Part shown: positions 10,681 to 20,661 of the stretch, piece after piece | Layout: each line of letters starts with the position of its first letter | How positions within the stretch are numbered: position 1 is the first letter of the stretch | Assembly (NCBI GenBank): GCA_905221605.1 | Contig: CAJNDS010000125.1 | Location: forward strand, 62,001 to 126,000 | DNA length: 64,000 nt | Direction: 5' to 3' | DNA from: Symbiodinium natans | Taxonomy: Eukaryota; Sar; Dinophyceae; Suessiales; Symbiodiniaceae | Program-made: the position numbers and the translations under genes | The notes under the pieces: generated by a model | Seen by the model: the letters and a program-made list of their open reading frames with translations, nothing else | Told to the model about the DNA's origin: nothing | The model's database searches: none

Positions 10681-11033
10681 CTTGCCGAGGGCTTTGGGGC
10701 GGGGATTAGGGTGTGGGTGGGGACGCGAATCGAGACGGGGGATCGGGAACCGAAACGTATGGAAACGAAACGCAAGGAATCGCAAACATTCACGAGCGAA
10801 ATGAAACATGACCCGAGGGTCTGGCTTGTGGCTAAAGACCATGGGGTTTATGGATCCTAAGTCTTGCAACGAAGCCCTATTTGGCCTAAACCCTAATCCA
10901 CGAATTCCTAAGCCCTAAGCCGTCAGCCCTAATTCCCTCATTCCCAACCCTAGCTCCCTAATTCCTAAACCCTGATTCCCTAATTCCTGAACCCTAAAGC
11001 CTAAACCCTAGCTCATAGCTCTAAAAACCTCAC
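10681..11033. other. Intron, mostly unique sequence
   Basis: Purine-rich unique sequence at 10,690-10,870 followed by imperfect CCCTAA/ATTCCCTAA words to 11,020. Confidence 0.5.
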
Positions 11034-11081
11034 CAGGGGAGGAGGGATGCCAGGGCCTCCATCCTTCTCCAACTTCGGGGC
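11034..11081 (-). CDS. Exon, Pro-rich linker
   Basis: Acceptor GCAGCCCAG|G, donor CCCCTG|GTGAGG; 48 nt, 16 codons APKLEKDGGPGIPPPL. Both borders are canonical. The frame is also open upstream (PKNPETKAAQ), so an upstream acceptor is possible. Confidence 0.7.
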
Positions 11082-11608
11082 CTGGGCTGCTTTTGTCTCT
11101 GGATTCTTCGGGCTTAGGATCTTAGTTAGAGTTCAGTGTTTAGGGTTCAGGGTTTAGGATATAGGGTTTAGGATATAGGGTTTAGGGTTTAAGGTTTGGA
11201 ATCTAAGGTCTTAAAGTACGTAGCTACGTGGTCCTTTCGAGATGGGCCCCTAAAAGGGGAACCCTTGTTCACCCTAGGAAACCCCAGGGACATTATTCTG
11301 AGAAGGGTAGCTTGGGATGTTCCCCCTTACCCCCTGGAATATGCCCTCTGAAACAAGGGGGAACATCCCAAATGGTACCCTTTGTGGACTGGACACTTTA
11401 TGAACATTGAAACCCAAAAAAGGCTAAAGGGCACCACTGGGGCTACCAAGCAAAAAAAAAACATAAACGCTAAACCCTAAACCTAAAACCCTAAACCTAC
11501 AACCTCAAACCCCAGGTCGGCTTGACGGTGTGTTTTTGGCTGCAGTGCCAATGCCTTCTGCTTTTGTGGCTTGGTTTGTTGACATGTTCGTTGACACCCT
11601 CTTTTTTT

Positions 11609-11707
11609 GGTGGGGGGGGGGGTGAAAGGGGGGCGGGAAGGGGGGGGGAAGGGGGGGGGGGTGACGGGGGGGGGGGAAGGGGGGGGGGGGGAGGGGGAAG
11701 GGGGGGG
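11609..11707 (+). repeat. G-run tract
   Basis: Clustered runs of 7-12 G separated by A, TGA or CGGG. The reverse strand reads as a Pro/Ser low-complexity frame that I do not regard as a gene. Strong G-quadruplex potential. Confidence 0.7.
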
Positions 11708-12133
11708 TCCCACAATAAGGACTTATAAGGGGTCCCCTGCTTTGAGCAATGAACAGATACTGTCTCAGTGAGTGAGAGGAAGGGTCCTGCATTCTTACTG
11801 CGGATCGCGTGGCTCCCCGCCGGCAACAAAAATTGTCCCTGAACCCTAAACCCTAAACCCTGAACCTTGGCCGCAACTCCAGTTTAGCTTCTGCTTAGGT
11901 AGGGGGGAACCGTAAGCCCTGAACCCGGAACGAGATCTTTTGTTGACTGTTTGCGGAGGAAGGTAAGGTTCGCGGGTTTGGGGATTTAGGGCCCGCCCCC
12001 CTATTAACCCCTAAACCAGGAATATTACCGGCGAACAACGAAAGAGTCATCATGACAACGAAAGACAAGATGTGACCTATGGATGTTCGCCGGTTCCCGT
12101 TCGATGTCCGCCAGTTGGTTTTCGATGTCCGCC

Positions 12134-12332
12134 GACGGGACGGGACGGGACGGGACGGGACGGGACGGGACGGGACGGGACGGGACGGGACGGGACGGGA
12201 CGGGACGGGACGGGACGGGACGGGACGGGACGGGACGGGACGGGACGGACGGGACGGGACGGGACGGGACGGAACGGAACAAAACGGGACGGGACGGGAC
12301 GGGACGGGACGGGACGGGACGGGACGGGACGG
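12134..12332 (+). repeat. CGGGA pentamer satellite
   Basis: About 39 pentamers with a four-base CGGA slip near 12,246 and a diverged patch at 12,270-12,287 (GGAACGGAACAAAACGGG). All six frames read as simple peptides, so the open frames here are artefacts. Confidence 0.9.
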
Positions 12333-12414
12333 CCGGGAGTTCGGGGACGGACGACGGGAGCTCGGCAATAACATATAGGCCCCTCGCTCCCCCCCCGGTA
12401 TAAAGAGGTTTAGT

Positions 12415-12685
12415 TTAGTCCGTACTGAAGAGGCCGTTAGGAAGTTCAGGCCTTGACGTTAACGACTTGCTTGATCCGAGGTAGCCCTCATCTCTAAGAA
12501 ACCTCGAGCAAAAAAACACCATCCCAACAGCATTCTTTGACAAAGTCCCATGTAGACGATGATATGGGGTGGTCTTTTTTTTTTATTGGGGGGGGGAGGT
12601 TTTGTTTTGTGTGGGTGGGGGTGGTGGGGGAGGGTCAGCCAGTTCTGTGTATTTCCATAGGACAAAAAACTACATCTTGTCACTA
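12415..12685 (+). repeat. Direct duplication, copy 1
   Basis: Starts at CCGTACTGAAGAGGCCGTTA and shares AGCATTCTTTGACAA and GTCCCATGTAGACGATGA with 13,266-13,660, followed in both by T runs, a G run and a GTGGGGG tract. Confidence 0.7.
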
Positions 12686-12909
12686 TATGTCCATAGCAAG
12701 ACATTCATATGATTTGAAGCAAGCTTGCACGGCTTGTAAAAAGCGGGGGGAGCGGGGCTGCGCGACCCTCAACCCTAAACCCTAAACCAGGCCGTCTTTG
12801 GTGTATCCAAGGGGCTTTGGGGGTGCGTCGAGGGTTTTAGAGTTGAGGGTTTTAGGCTCTGGGGTTGAGGGTTCGAGTTTGGGGGGTTAGGGTCTCTCGA
12901 GTTGAGGTT

Positions 12910-13245
12910 TACAGCCGATTCTGTTCAATTTCGGTTCTAACTCCCTGTCATTTCGGTTCTAACATCGGCCCCCAGCCCCCTTGTCAGGGTTGCAGCCAGA
13001 ACTCTTCAGTTTCGCAAAATTGCAGCCGAATCTTTTCAGTTTCGGTTTTAACAAAGGCCCCCTCGCCCAGCCCCCCCCCCCCGCCCCCCCCGCCCCTCAA
13101 GCATCTTGTCTGGTCTAACATAGCCCCGTCACCCGTCCCTGCCAGGTCACAGCCGAATGTTTTCAGTTTCAGTTCTGGCATAGGCTACAGCCGAATCTCT
13201 CCAGTTTCGGTTGAACATAGCCCACCCCCTCAGCCCCTCCCCCCC
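12910..13245 (+). repeat. CAGCCGAATCTTTTCAGTTTCGGTT-type tandem repeat
   Basis: Four to five diverged copies of an ACAGCCGAATCTTTTCAGTT-like unit alternate with C-rich AACATAGCCCCC segments; the longest C tract is near 13,072-13,096. Confidence 0.6.
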
Positions 13246-13265
13246 TGGCAAGGTAGAAAGGCTTA

Positions 13266-13660
13266 GTCCGTACTGAAGAGGCCGTTAAGAAGTTCACTTG
13301 CTTGACCCCAGGCAACCCTCCTCTCTAAGAAACCTCCGAGTCCAACAAACACTAAAGAAGCACCATCCCAACAGCATTCTTTGACAACGTCCCATGTAGA
13401 CGATGACATGGGGTGGTCGTTGTTTTTTTGTTTTTTTGTTTTGGGGGGGGGAAGGGTTGTGTTGTGTGGGCGGGGGTGGTGGGGGGGCAGGCGGTTCTCT
13501 ATATTTTCATAGGAAAACCGTCAATATTTCCGTCGGAAACATGTTTCTGTAGAAAACCATGATTTTCTCTACATTTACAAAGGGAACGCTCTATTGGTGT
13601 GCATTTACATAGGACAACAAACCTCCATTTAAAATTCTCTATATGTCCATAGCAAAACTT
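13266..13660 (+). repeat. Direct duplication, copy 2
   Basis: Second copy of the 12,415-12,685 sequence, with the same marker words and an added stretch (13,510-13,660) of TTTCC/GGAAA-rich sequence. Confidence 0.7.
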
Positions 13661-13689
13661 GCATTTTGTCTATAAGAAGAAAAGATTCA

Positions 13690-14460
13690 CATGATTTGAA
13701 GCAAGCCTGCACAGCTCAAAAAAGGGGGGGGGGGGCTGGGGGGGGGCCAAAAAAAGACTCATTATTCTTTGAAGCAAGCTTGCACGGCTTAAAACAAGCG
13801 GGGCGCCGGCGGGGGGGGGCACAGCCCGCCCCCCCCCCCATTTGCAAACACAATGATCACACGATGGGTTGGAAAAAGACTCTCTGACTATGCTTTGAAG
13901 CAAGCTTGCACGGCCCCCATTTGCAAACACAGTCATCGCATGATGGCTTAAAAAAAGAGGTTCATCTGATTTGAGGCAGGAGGGTTTGGGGGGGGCGCAG
14001 CCCCCTCCCCCCCCCCCACCCCCATTTGCAAACACAATGATCGCACGATGGGCTGAACAAGACGACTCATATGCTTTGAGGCAAGCTTGCACGGCTTAAA
14101 GAAGCGGGGGGGTTGGGGGGGGGCGCAGCCCCCCCCCCCCCCCATTTGCAAACACAATGATCGCATGATGGGTTGGAAGGAACTCATACGATTTGAAGCA
14201 AGCTTGCAGAGCTTGCAAAAAGTGGAGGGTTGGGGGCAGGTGCAGCCCCCCCCCCCCCCCATTTGCAAACACAATGATCGCGTGATGGGCTTAAAAAGCT
14301 TCATATGCTTTGGAGCAAGCTTGAACGGCTTAAAAGGTGGTGGGGGTTGGGGGGGTTGGGGGGGGGAGGGGGTGCAGCGCCCCCCATTTGCAAACACCAT
14401 GATCGCATGATGGGTAAACAAAAATCATCTGATTTGAAGCAAGCTTGCACGGCTTTTAAA
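13690..14460 (+). repeat. About 120-bp tandem units, each with a G-run/C-run hairpin
   Basis: Units read GAAGCAAGCTTGCACGGCTT, a G run, GCGCAGC or close variant, a C run of 7-16, CATTTGCAAACACAATGAT, then CGCATGATGGG. The CATTTGCAAAC block occurs six times between about 13,840 and 14,390. G run and C run would pair around the short GCGCAGC loop. Confidence 0.75.
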
Positions 14461-14504
14461 AAGTATCGATGGTGCTCTTCCTGCAAAGGTTTCAGAGTTT
14501 GAGA

Positions 14505-14735
14505 TGCTTGGCCAAAAGGTTTTTCGATGCTCGGCGGAAGGTTTTTCGATGCTGGGCGGCAGGTGTTCGATGCTCGGCAGAAGGGTTTTTCGTTGCTCGC
14601 CGGAAGGGGATGGTTGCCGCCGGACCTGGATCGATGCTGGCGGGCCGTTTACGTTGTTATCTTTCGTTGTTATGAGACATCTTTCGTTGTCCGCCGGTAG
14701 TTTTTCGTTGTTCGCCGGTACCCACCCCCCTAAAC
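14505..14735 (+). repeat. TTTTTCGATGCTCGGCGGAAGG-like minisatellite
   Basis: About eight diverged units of 20-25 bp with TTTTTCG[AT]TG and CGCCGG cores. The reverse complement resembles 12,020-12,135. Confidence 0.6.
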
Positions 14736-15104
14736 CATACACCCCAAACCCTAAACCCTAAACCCCCTAATCCCTAGACCCTAAACCCTACCAGGGCTGG
14801 AGGGCTTTAAAGGATCTAGAGGCTCTCGGCCTTGAGCTTTAAGGGGTTGGGTCTCTGGGGCTCAGGGGGTTAGGGTTGCAGGTTTAGCTTTTTGGGGTTT
14901 AGGGGCCCTACGCCCTAAACCCTCAACCCTAACCCTCAACCCTCAACCCTCAACCCTAAACCCTAAACCCTCAACCCTAAACCCTAAACCCTCAACCCTA
15001 AACCCTAAACCGTATTGTCAGGGTTACCCTGAAAGCCTAAAAAACCCTCAACCCTCAACCCTAAACCCTAGAACCCGGAAGCCTAACAAGCCCTCTGCCC
15101 CTGC

Positions 15105-15168
15105 GGGGTTGCAGCCGAGCCGCGAAGGAGGCCTCCTTCTCATGCAGATCCTCGGCTGCTCCCTTGAC
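15105..15168 (-). CDS. Exon, coiled-coil segment
   Basis: Acceptor AAGCCCAG|G, reading VKGAAEDLHEKEASFAARLQ; donor probably CCCC|GCAGGG. Typical helical composition. Confidence 0.65.
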
Positions 15169-15743
15169 CTGGGCTTAGGGTTTAGGGTTTAGGGTTTAGG
15201 GTTTAGGGTTTAGGGTTTAGGGTTTAGGGTTTAGGGTTTAGGGTTTAGGGTTTAGGGTTTAGGGTTTAGGGTTAGGGTTAGGTTTAGGCTTAGGGCTTAG
15301 GCTTTAGGGCTTAGGGCTTTAGGCTTAGGGCTTAGGGCTTAGGGCTTAGGGCTTAGGGCTTAGGCTTAGGCTTAGGCTTATGGCTTAGCGTTTAGGATTA
15401 AGGAGTTTAGGGTCGGGGGGGGGGGGGGGGGGGGGGTGTGGTTCTAGGGTTTTGGGGTTAGGGTTATGTTTATAAAGGGGTTTGAGGGTTTACACCCAAA
15501 CCGTTTTATCCCCTAAACCCTCAGCTGCGAATCCCAAATCCACCAAGCCCTAAATGGATTCCAGGGTTAACACCTGAAACCCAAGCAAGGATTGGGTTCA
15601 GGGTTTACGGTTGAGGGGTTTAGGGTTTAGGGGTTGAGGGGTTTGGGGGTTTGGGGGTTTAGGGGTTTGGGGGTTTAGGGGTTTAGGGATCTAGGAATCT
15701 AGGGATTTAGGGATTTAGGCTGTGCGAATTCTCGGCATCCGGC

Positions 15744-15773
15744 GTGCTTGGGCTCGATTTTCGACTTCGGGTC
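15744..15773 (-). CDS. Possible small exon
   Basis: Acceptor TTGGCAG|G, reading DPKSKIEPKH; donor tentatively CAC|GCCGGA, though the frame remains open (AGCREFAQ). Confidence 0.5.
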
Positions 15774-16160
15774 CTGCCAAGCAAGGGCTTTCGGGTTTAG
15801 GGTTTAGGGTCCAGGGAAAATCAATCTTTGAGCTGGATGAACTGCTCTGGCTTCCTGTTTTGGAGCCCTAAACCCTGAACCCGAACTGCTCTCAAAAAAA
15901 CCCAAAAAAAAGAAGGGTCATCCCTACGCCCAACTCTCAACTCTAAACCCACTAGACCCCCCCCAAGCCCAACACCCTAGAAACCATTAAACTCCGAACC
16001 CTAAAGCTCTAAACCCCAAAACCCTCAACCCGAAAACCCAAAACCCTAAAGCCCTCAGCCCGAAACCCTATAAACCCCCAAGGCCTAAAGCCTAACCCCA
16101 AAACCCCAAACCCCTAAACCCTAAAACTCCACCACCCCCCCCCCCCCACCCCGCTAATGC

Positions 16161-16195
16161 GAAGGCTCCTTCTTCTTGCCGCCCTTCACGAGCCT
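16161..16195 (-). CDS. Possible small exon, Lys-rich
   Basis: Acceptor CTCACAG|A. Two frames are open: RLVKGGKKKEPS or EAREGRQEEGA. In the first frame a TAG follows shortly after, so a terminal exon is conceivable. Confidence 0.4.
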
Positions 16196-16653
16196 CTGTG
16201 AGCTTTCTGTGACATCTTGGGGGGAATTTCAGGAACCTAGGGTTCGGGTTTATAGGGTTTAGGGCGAGGCTTTAGGGGTTTAGTGTTTGGGGGCTTAGGG
16301 TTCAGGGCTTCTAGGCTTAGGGCTTAAGGGTCTTGTTTAGGGGCTTAGGGCTTGAGGGCGATGAGGGCTGTAGTAGACACCCCAGCAGGGCAGAGAGCCC
16401 CAGATCCAAGGAACCCTAAACTGTAAACCCCAAACCCTATAACACCTAACTTTAAACCCTACACACCTAAAACCTTAGTACGCACAACCTCTCAACAACC
16501 CCAGAACACTGAGTTCACATGATAAAAGGTCACGCTGTGGCAACCATTTTCTTCGGAACGTGACTACAGGGCATCAGCGAAAATGGTCAAAATGATACTG
16601 GTAATGACACAAATAAATAACCAGAAATAACATCCAAAACCCCAAAACCCCTC

Positions 16654-16760
16654 CTAAATCCCTAACCCCCCCCCCCCCAACAAAAAAAAAAAAAAAAAAA
16701 AAAAACTCCTAAATCCCTAACCCCCCCCCCCCCCAACAAAAAATAAAAAAGAAAAAGAAA
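16654..16760 (+). repeat. Tandem C-run/A-run copies
   Basis: CTCCTAAATCCCTAACC followed by a C run, AACA and an A run occurs twice in succession, about 54 bp apart. Confidence 0.75.
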
Positions 16761-16848
16761 AAAAACCTAAACCCAGCAAAAATACCAAAAACCCGGAAAA
16801 CCCCTTAGACTTTCTGAAGCCCCCGAAGAAGCGCCAAAAAAACCAAGC

Positions 16849-16903
16849 CGAGGGACTCCGCCAGCTCCGCCAGGGGGCCCAGGTCCTCGTCGTCCTCGGC
16901 GGC
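16849..16903 (-). CDS. Exon, acidic helix
   Basis: Acceptor AAGAGAG|G, reading AAEDDEDLGPLAELAESL, donor CTCG|GCTTGG. Acidic then Leu/Ala-rich helix. Confidence 0.7.
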
Positions 16904-16912
16904 CTCTCTTGG

Positions 16913-17065
16913 GTTTAGGGTTTAGGGTTTAGGGTTTAGGGTTTAGGGTTTAGGGTTTAGGGTTTAGGGTTTAGGGTTTAGGGTTTAGGGTTTAGGGTTT
17001 AGGGTTTAGGGTTTAGGGTTCAGGGTTTAGGGTTTAGGGCCCAGGGTTTAGGGTTTAGGGTTTGT
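16913..17065 (+). repeat. TTTAGGG interstitial array
   Basis: About 20 heptamers, starting ten bases from an exon border; two variant copies near 17,020-17,045. Confidence 0.85.
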
Positions 17066-17312
17066 TCGAGTTTCGGCCCCAAACTGTCCCTTGAGAGACT
17101 CCGAGAACCATCTTTGAGAACCCTTGAGAGGGGTTCAGGGTCCAAGAATCTGGGTCTTAAGGGTCTTCATGGTCGAAGGACACTTTTCAGGGCTTTCGGG
17201 GCTTAAGTGTTTGGCCCTCGACCCGAAACCCTAAACCCTAAACCCTAAACTCTAAACCCTGAACCCTGAACCCTGAGCCCTAAACCCGAAGGCCCCTCTG
17301 ACAAAGCGATGC

Positions 17313-17351
17313 CTCCAAGTCGGCGTCCGCCTTCTTCATCCGCGCCTGCTC
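17313..17351 (-). CDS. Exon, coiled-coil segment
   Basis: Acceptor CACAGCAG|G, 39 nt reading EQARMKKADADLE, donor GAG|GCATCG. Confidence 0.65.
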
Positions 17352-17904
17352 CTGCTGTGAAGCCGGGGAGGGGGCAAGGGGTTTAGGGTTTAGGCTTTAG
17401 GCTTTAGGCTGTAGGGTTTAGGGTTTAGGGTTTAGGGTTTAGGGTTTATATAGGTTTAGGGTTTGGGGTTTGGGGTTTAGGGTAGGAGGAGTTTGGGGTT
17501 CGGGCTTCGGGCTTTTGACTCAAAGCCCAAGAAAACAGCAGTCTTAAAGCCAATGAAAACGTTCAACAGCAAGTCAGCGGAAAGCCCTAGATGCCCACAC
17601 AGGGGCAATGTGCAGGGCCACTGTTGTTCCTGATGGCGGTAATCACCCTATAACCCCCAAAATTTTAAACCCGAAACCCGAGAAACTCAAGGCTTAGGCC
17701 GGCCCCCTGAACCGGCGCTTAAAGCCCCCTCGACCGCGATGTGCCCACAGCTTCTGCGCTATAATCATGGCAAACCCTAAACCCCAAACCCTAAACCCCA
17801 AACCCTCAAAAAACCCTCAAAAAACCTCGAAAACCCTCAAAAAACCCTCGAAAACCCTCAAAAAACCCTCAAAAACCCTCAAAAAACCCTCAAGACCCTA
17901 AACC

Positions 17905-17950
<46 letters not shown>

Positions 17951-17993
17951 ACCCTAAACCCTAAACCCTAAACCCTAAACCCTAAACCCTCAC
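17352..17993. other. Intron with inverted arrays
   Basis: TTTAGGG variants at 17,377-17,490, unique patch at 17,510-17,770, then CCCTCAAAAAA variants (17,805-17,890), CCCTCAA copies (17,893-17,950) and CCCTAAA copies to 17,990. Confidence 0.6.
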
Positions 17994-18062
17994 TCCGGCC
18001 TCGGCAGCTCGCTGGGCCAGCTCCCGTTTCGAGGGGGCTCGGCTGAGGACGTCGGCGATGGC
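17994..18062 (-). CDS. Ankyrin exon 11, end of the repeat block
   Basis: Acceptor CAGTGCAG|G, donor GCCGGA|GTGAGG; 69 nt reading AIADVLSRAPSKRELAQRAA plus EAG. It continues the preceding exon in frame (NKFK then AIADVLSRA), completing the outer helix of an ankyrin repeat before the sequence turns helical and charged. Confidence 0.8.
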
Positions 18063-18420
18063 CTGCACTGCAGGCCCCTTGAGTTTAAGGCTGGGGTTTT
18101 CAGGTTTAGGGTTTAGGGTTTAGGGTTTAGGGTTTAGGGTTTAGGGTTTAGGGTTTAGGGGTTAGGGTTTAGGGTTTAGGGTTGAGGGTTGAGGGTTGAG
18201 GGTTGAGGGCTGAGGGTTGAGGGTTGAGGGCTTTAAAGTTTATGGCTTAGGGTTTGGGGCTTAGGGGTTGGGGGTTTAGGGTGTAAGGTGTAGGGGGTCA
18301 AAGATCAGGTTTAGGGTATGGTGCTGCCTGTAGAGCTCTGTGTCCGAAAGACCCTAAACCCTAAACCCTAAACCCTAAACCCTGAACCCTAAACCCTAAA
18401 TCCTAAACCCTTCCCCACGC
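18063..18420. other. Short intron (358 nt) with inverted arrays
   Basis: TTTAGGG array at 18,108-18,182, TTGAGGG array at 18,183-18,230, and C-strand copies at 18,350-18,412. Confidence 0.7.
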
Positions 18421-18480
18421 CTTGAACTTGTTGCTGGCAGCGTAGCTGGCTGCGGTGTGCCCGTAGCTGTTCTGGATGTC
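18421..18480 (-). CDS. Ankyrin exon 10
   Basis: Acceptor CGCGGGAG|G, 60 nt, 20 codons DIQNSYGHTAASYAASNKFK, donor AAG|GCGTGG. The D-x-x-G-x-T-A-x-x-x-A-A spacing is the ankyrin beta-hairpin/first-helix pattern. Confidence 0.85.
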
Positions 18481-19282
18481 CTCCCGCGGTACATGCATAC
18501 CCCAAACCCTTGGCTGCACTTAGCAGGGCAGCTATAGTTTTTTTTTACGTTTTGCAGCCTTACTAAGAAACCCAATAAACCCAAAAAGGCTAAGGATCTA
18601 AAGTTACAGTAAAGCACCACAGAGAACCCTATACCCTAAACCCTCATCTCGAAACCCTAAACCCCACAAACCCTAAACCATAAGCCCTAAACGCCAAACC
18701 CTAAGCCCTAGAAACCCAACAAGCCCTCTGAACTTCCCTACGAAACCCTAAAGACTCTATCAACCCACTCTATCAACCCTTGTTGAGCCTTTAAACGCCA
18801 ATCCATGCCCCATACAACTATTAACCAAGAACCAACTACGTGCAACTAAGGGTGTCAGGGTTTGAGGGATCTCCCCTCTGGCCCCAGGGTTAGGGTTTAG
18901 GGTTTAGGGTTTAGGGTTTAGGGTTTAGGGTTTAGGGTTTAGGGTTTAGGGTTTAGGGTTTTGGGTTTAGGGTTTAGGGTTTAGGGCTTAGGGTTTAGGG
19001 TTTAGGGTTTAGGGTTTCCTATCAGTGTAACCTACTACCAAAAGTAAGTTCGGGAGGCTGTCCGGCTTGGGATTTGGAGTCGGCGCTAAGCACAGGGTGT
19101 GGCCCTCGTGTCGTCCCCACTTAAACCCAAAAACCCAAACCCCAACTCAAGATAATCACTTCTGTGTGCTGAGTCGAAGTGTATACATGACTATGTCTAC
19201 GTTGTACGACAAAAATTGTGCCACCGCCCCCCCCCCCCCCCCCGCCCCCCCTTAAACCCCAAACCTTGACCCTCCTCCCAAC
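18481..19282. other. Intron with heptamer array
   Basis: Contains the dispersed repeat, CCCTAAA words at 18,620-18,720, a TTTAGGG array at 18,892-19,017 and a C run at 19,227-19,251. Confidence 0.55.
18508..18624 (+). repeat. Dispersed 115-bp repeat, copy 1
   Basis: Shares AAGAAACCCAATAAACCC, AAAAAGGCTAA and AAGTTACAGTAAAGCACCAC with 54,491-54,604, 36 kb away in the same orientation. It lies just upstream, in sense, of ankyrin exon 10. Confidence 0.75.
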
Positions 19283-19321
19283 CGGGTCCTTCCGTGGATT
19301 GGCCTTCAGCAGTTCGTGGAC
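19283..19321 (-). CDS. Ankyrin exon 9
   Basis: Acceptor TGCGAAG|G, 39 nt reading VHELLKANPRKDP, donor CCG|GTTGGG. It supplies the V-x-x-L-L second helix missing between ankyrin exons 8 and 10, in phase 0 at both ends. Confidence 0.8.
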
Positions 19322-19865
19322 CTTCGCACCGCTTCGCCGTAACGGGAGGCTTACAGTTGTTCAGGTAGGTGTTATGAGCTTTGGGTTGGGAGTCAAGAGT
19401 CTAGAGGAACAGCTCCACAATGATTAGCCTTTTCAAGTCCTGGATGAAAGTCAGCACCCTTTGTCTAGACGATTCTAGACGTTAAACCATCGTCCAGACC
19501 CATAGAAGCCCCGAAAACCCTCAACCCGAACAACCCCCCGGATTCCTTTGACGGCTCGTCTGCATGCGGTTTTTCGGGTTTTCACAGACTTGAGGTTTCG
19601 GTGGGCTGAAACTTACCCGCCCTAAGCCGCAAACACCCGCGAAACTCCAAGCCCCAAGTACCTGGACGAAACCCCCCAACCCGAAACGCGCGAAGCCCCA
19701 AACACCCCCAAATCCAAACACCCTGAACCCTAAACCCTTGAAACCCTAAAACCCCTATAAACGATATAAACCCTATAAACCTTTTAAACCCCACAATCCC
19801 TGAACCCTGCCCTCAACTCCTCAGACGCCGCCAAGAACTGTGCATCTCCACCCAGGGCCGCCCAC
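19322..19865. other. Intron, mostly unique
   Basis: Unique sequence at 19,330-19,720 with Trp/Gly-rich chance frames, then imperfect CCCTAAA/CCTATAAA words at 19,720-19,815. The inverted-array pattern is weak here. Confidence 0.55.
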
Positions 19866-19904
19866 GCAACTCAGGTGACCATGGTAGGCGGCATAGTGCA
19901 AGGC
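19866..19904 (-). CDS. Ankyrin exon 8
   Basis: Acceptor CCTCCAG|G, 39 nt reading ALHYAAYHGHLSC, donor TGC|GTGGGC. A-L-H-x-A-A-x-x-G-H is the ankyrin core; it joins ankyrin exon 7 (ending DDYGNT) without a gap. Confidence 0.9.
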
Positions 19905-20595
19905 CTGGAGGATGCTTTTCCTTTTTTGGGGGAGGGGGAGGGGGGGTAGGGCTGGGGTTTTAGGGTCGAGGGTTGAGGGTTTTGAGTTTGGGGGGGGCGG
20001 GCTTTAGGGCTTTGAACTTAAAGAGCTTGTAGGGTAACGGTTGAAAGGGGTTCAAAGGAGTTTGGGCCGTAGCGGCTCTTGGGCTTGAGGATTTCAAGGC
20101 TTCACTTCAGGGCTTAAGAGCTTGAGGATTCCCTTGTTACGGAGTTTGGGAGACTTGGGGCGGAGAAGAGAGGAGATGTGCGACACTCTCCTCCTCCTAC
20201 AGCCCGAAACCCCCACACGCAAGCATCTGCACCCTGACGCCCCTCCTAGAGCCATAAGGCCGTAAACAAGCCCTAACCAGCGCACGAGCGGTCGAGCGTG
20301 AGGCATCCCTCCGAGGGGCGTTTGCTGCATTTTATGCGAGTTCTGGGGAGCTACCTCAGAGGGGCCCGGGACTCCAAGCCAGGGTTTAGTTTTTAGGGTT
20401 TGGGGTTTGGTTCTTAAACCCTGTAAGCCCCACATCTGACAAGCCTTCCTAGTCCCTAGACCACTGAACCCTAAACCCTAAGCCCTAAACCCTAAGCCCT
20501 AAACCCTAAGCCCTAAAACCTAAACCCTAAACCCTAAACCCTAAACCCTAAACCCTAAACCCTAAACCGACACCCTATTGGCTGAGGGCGCGCGC
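19905..20595. other. Intron with CCCTAAA array
   Basis: G-rich tract at 19,927-20,000 next to the acceptor, unique sequence at 20,030-20,440, CCCTAAA/CCCTAAG array at 20,468-20,568 next to the donor. Confidence 0.6.
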
Positions 20596-20661
20596 CGTGT
20601 TCCCGTAGTCATCCACGGCGTCCACGGTGGCGTTCGAAAGCCGAAGCGCTGCCACCAAGTC
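20596..20661 (-). CDS. Ankyrin exon 7
   Basis: Acceptor CGCTCCAG|G, 66 nt from DLVAALRLSNATV to DAVDDYGNT, donor ACG|GCGCGC. It ends one repeat and starts the next; splicing to exon 8 gives GNTALHYAA. Confidence 0.9.

Larger units (their letters stand above)
12010..14735. repeat. Composite satellite island
   Basis: Bounded by related sequences in opposite orientation: ACCGGCGAACAACGAAAGA at the left (12,028 on) and TCTTTCGTTGTCCGCCGGT at the right (about 14,680). Inside lie a CGGGA pentamer array, a direct duplication, a CAGTTTCGGTT repeat and about 120-bp hairpin units. Confidence 0.6.
11082..15104. other. Longest intron here, about 4 kb, holding a satellite island
   Basis: Contains unique sequence at 11,200-11,450 with a MITE-like end (CTGGGGCTACCAAG at 11,437-11,450), a G-rich tract at 11,609-11,707, the satellite island at 12,010-14,735, and CCCTCAA/CCCTAAA arrays at 14,740-15,010. 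Confidence 0.55.
15169..17312. other. Introns between four small exons
   Basis: TTTAGGG array at 15,176-15,270 grading into CTTAGGG and AGGCTT variants to 15,400, a long G run near 15,415-15,436, and unique patches. Two near-identical C-run/A-run tandem copies at 16,654-16,760, TTTAGGG array at 16,913-17,065, and C-strand words at 17,225-17,285. Confidence 0.5.

Noticed and set aside
11483-11829. Pro-rich minus-strand frames
   Set aside because: Produced by G-run tracts; no splice-like borders or non-repeat coding composition.
11895-12403. Long frames over the CGGGA array
   Set aside because: Pentamer repeats are open in all frames; the peptides are pure repeat.
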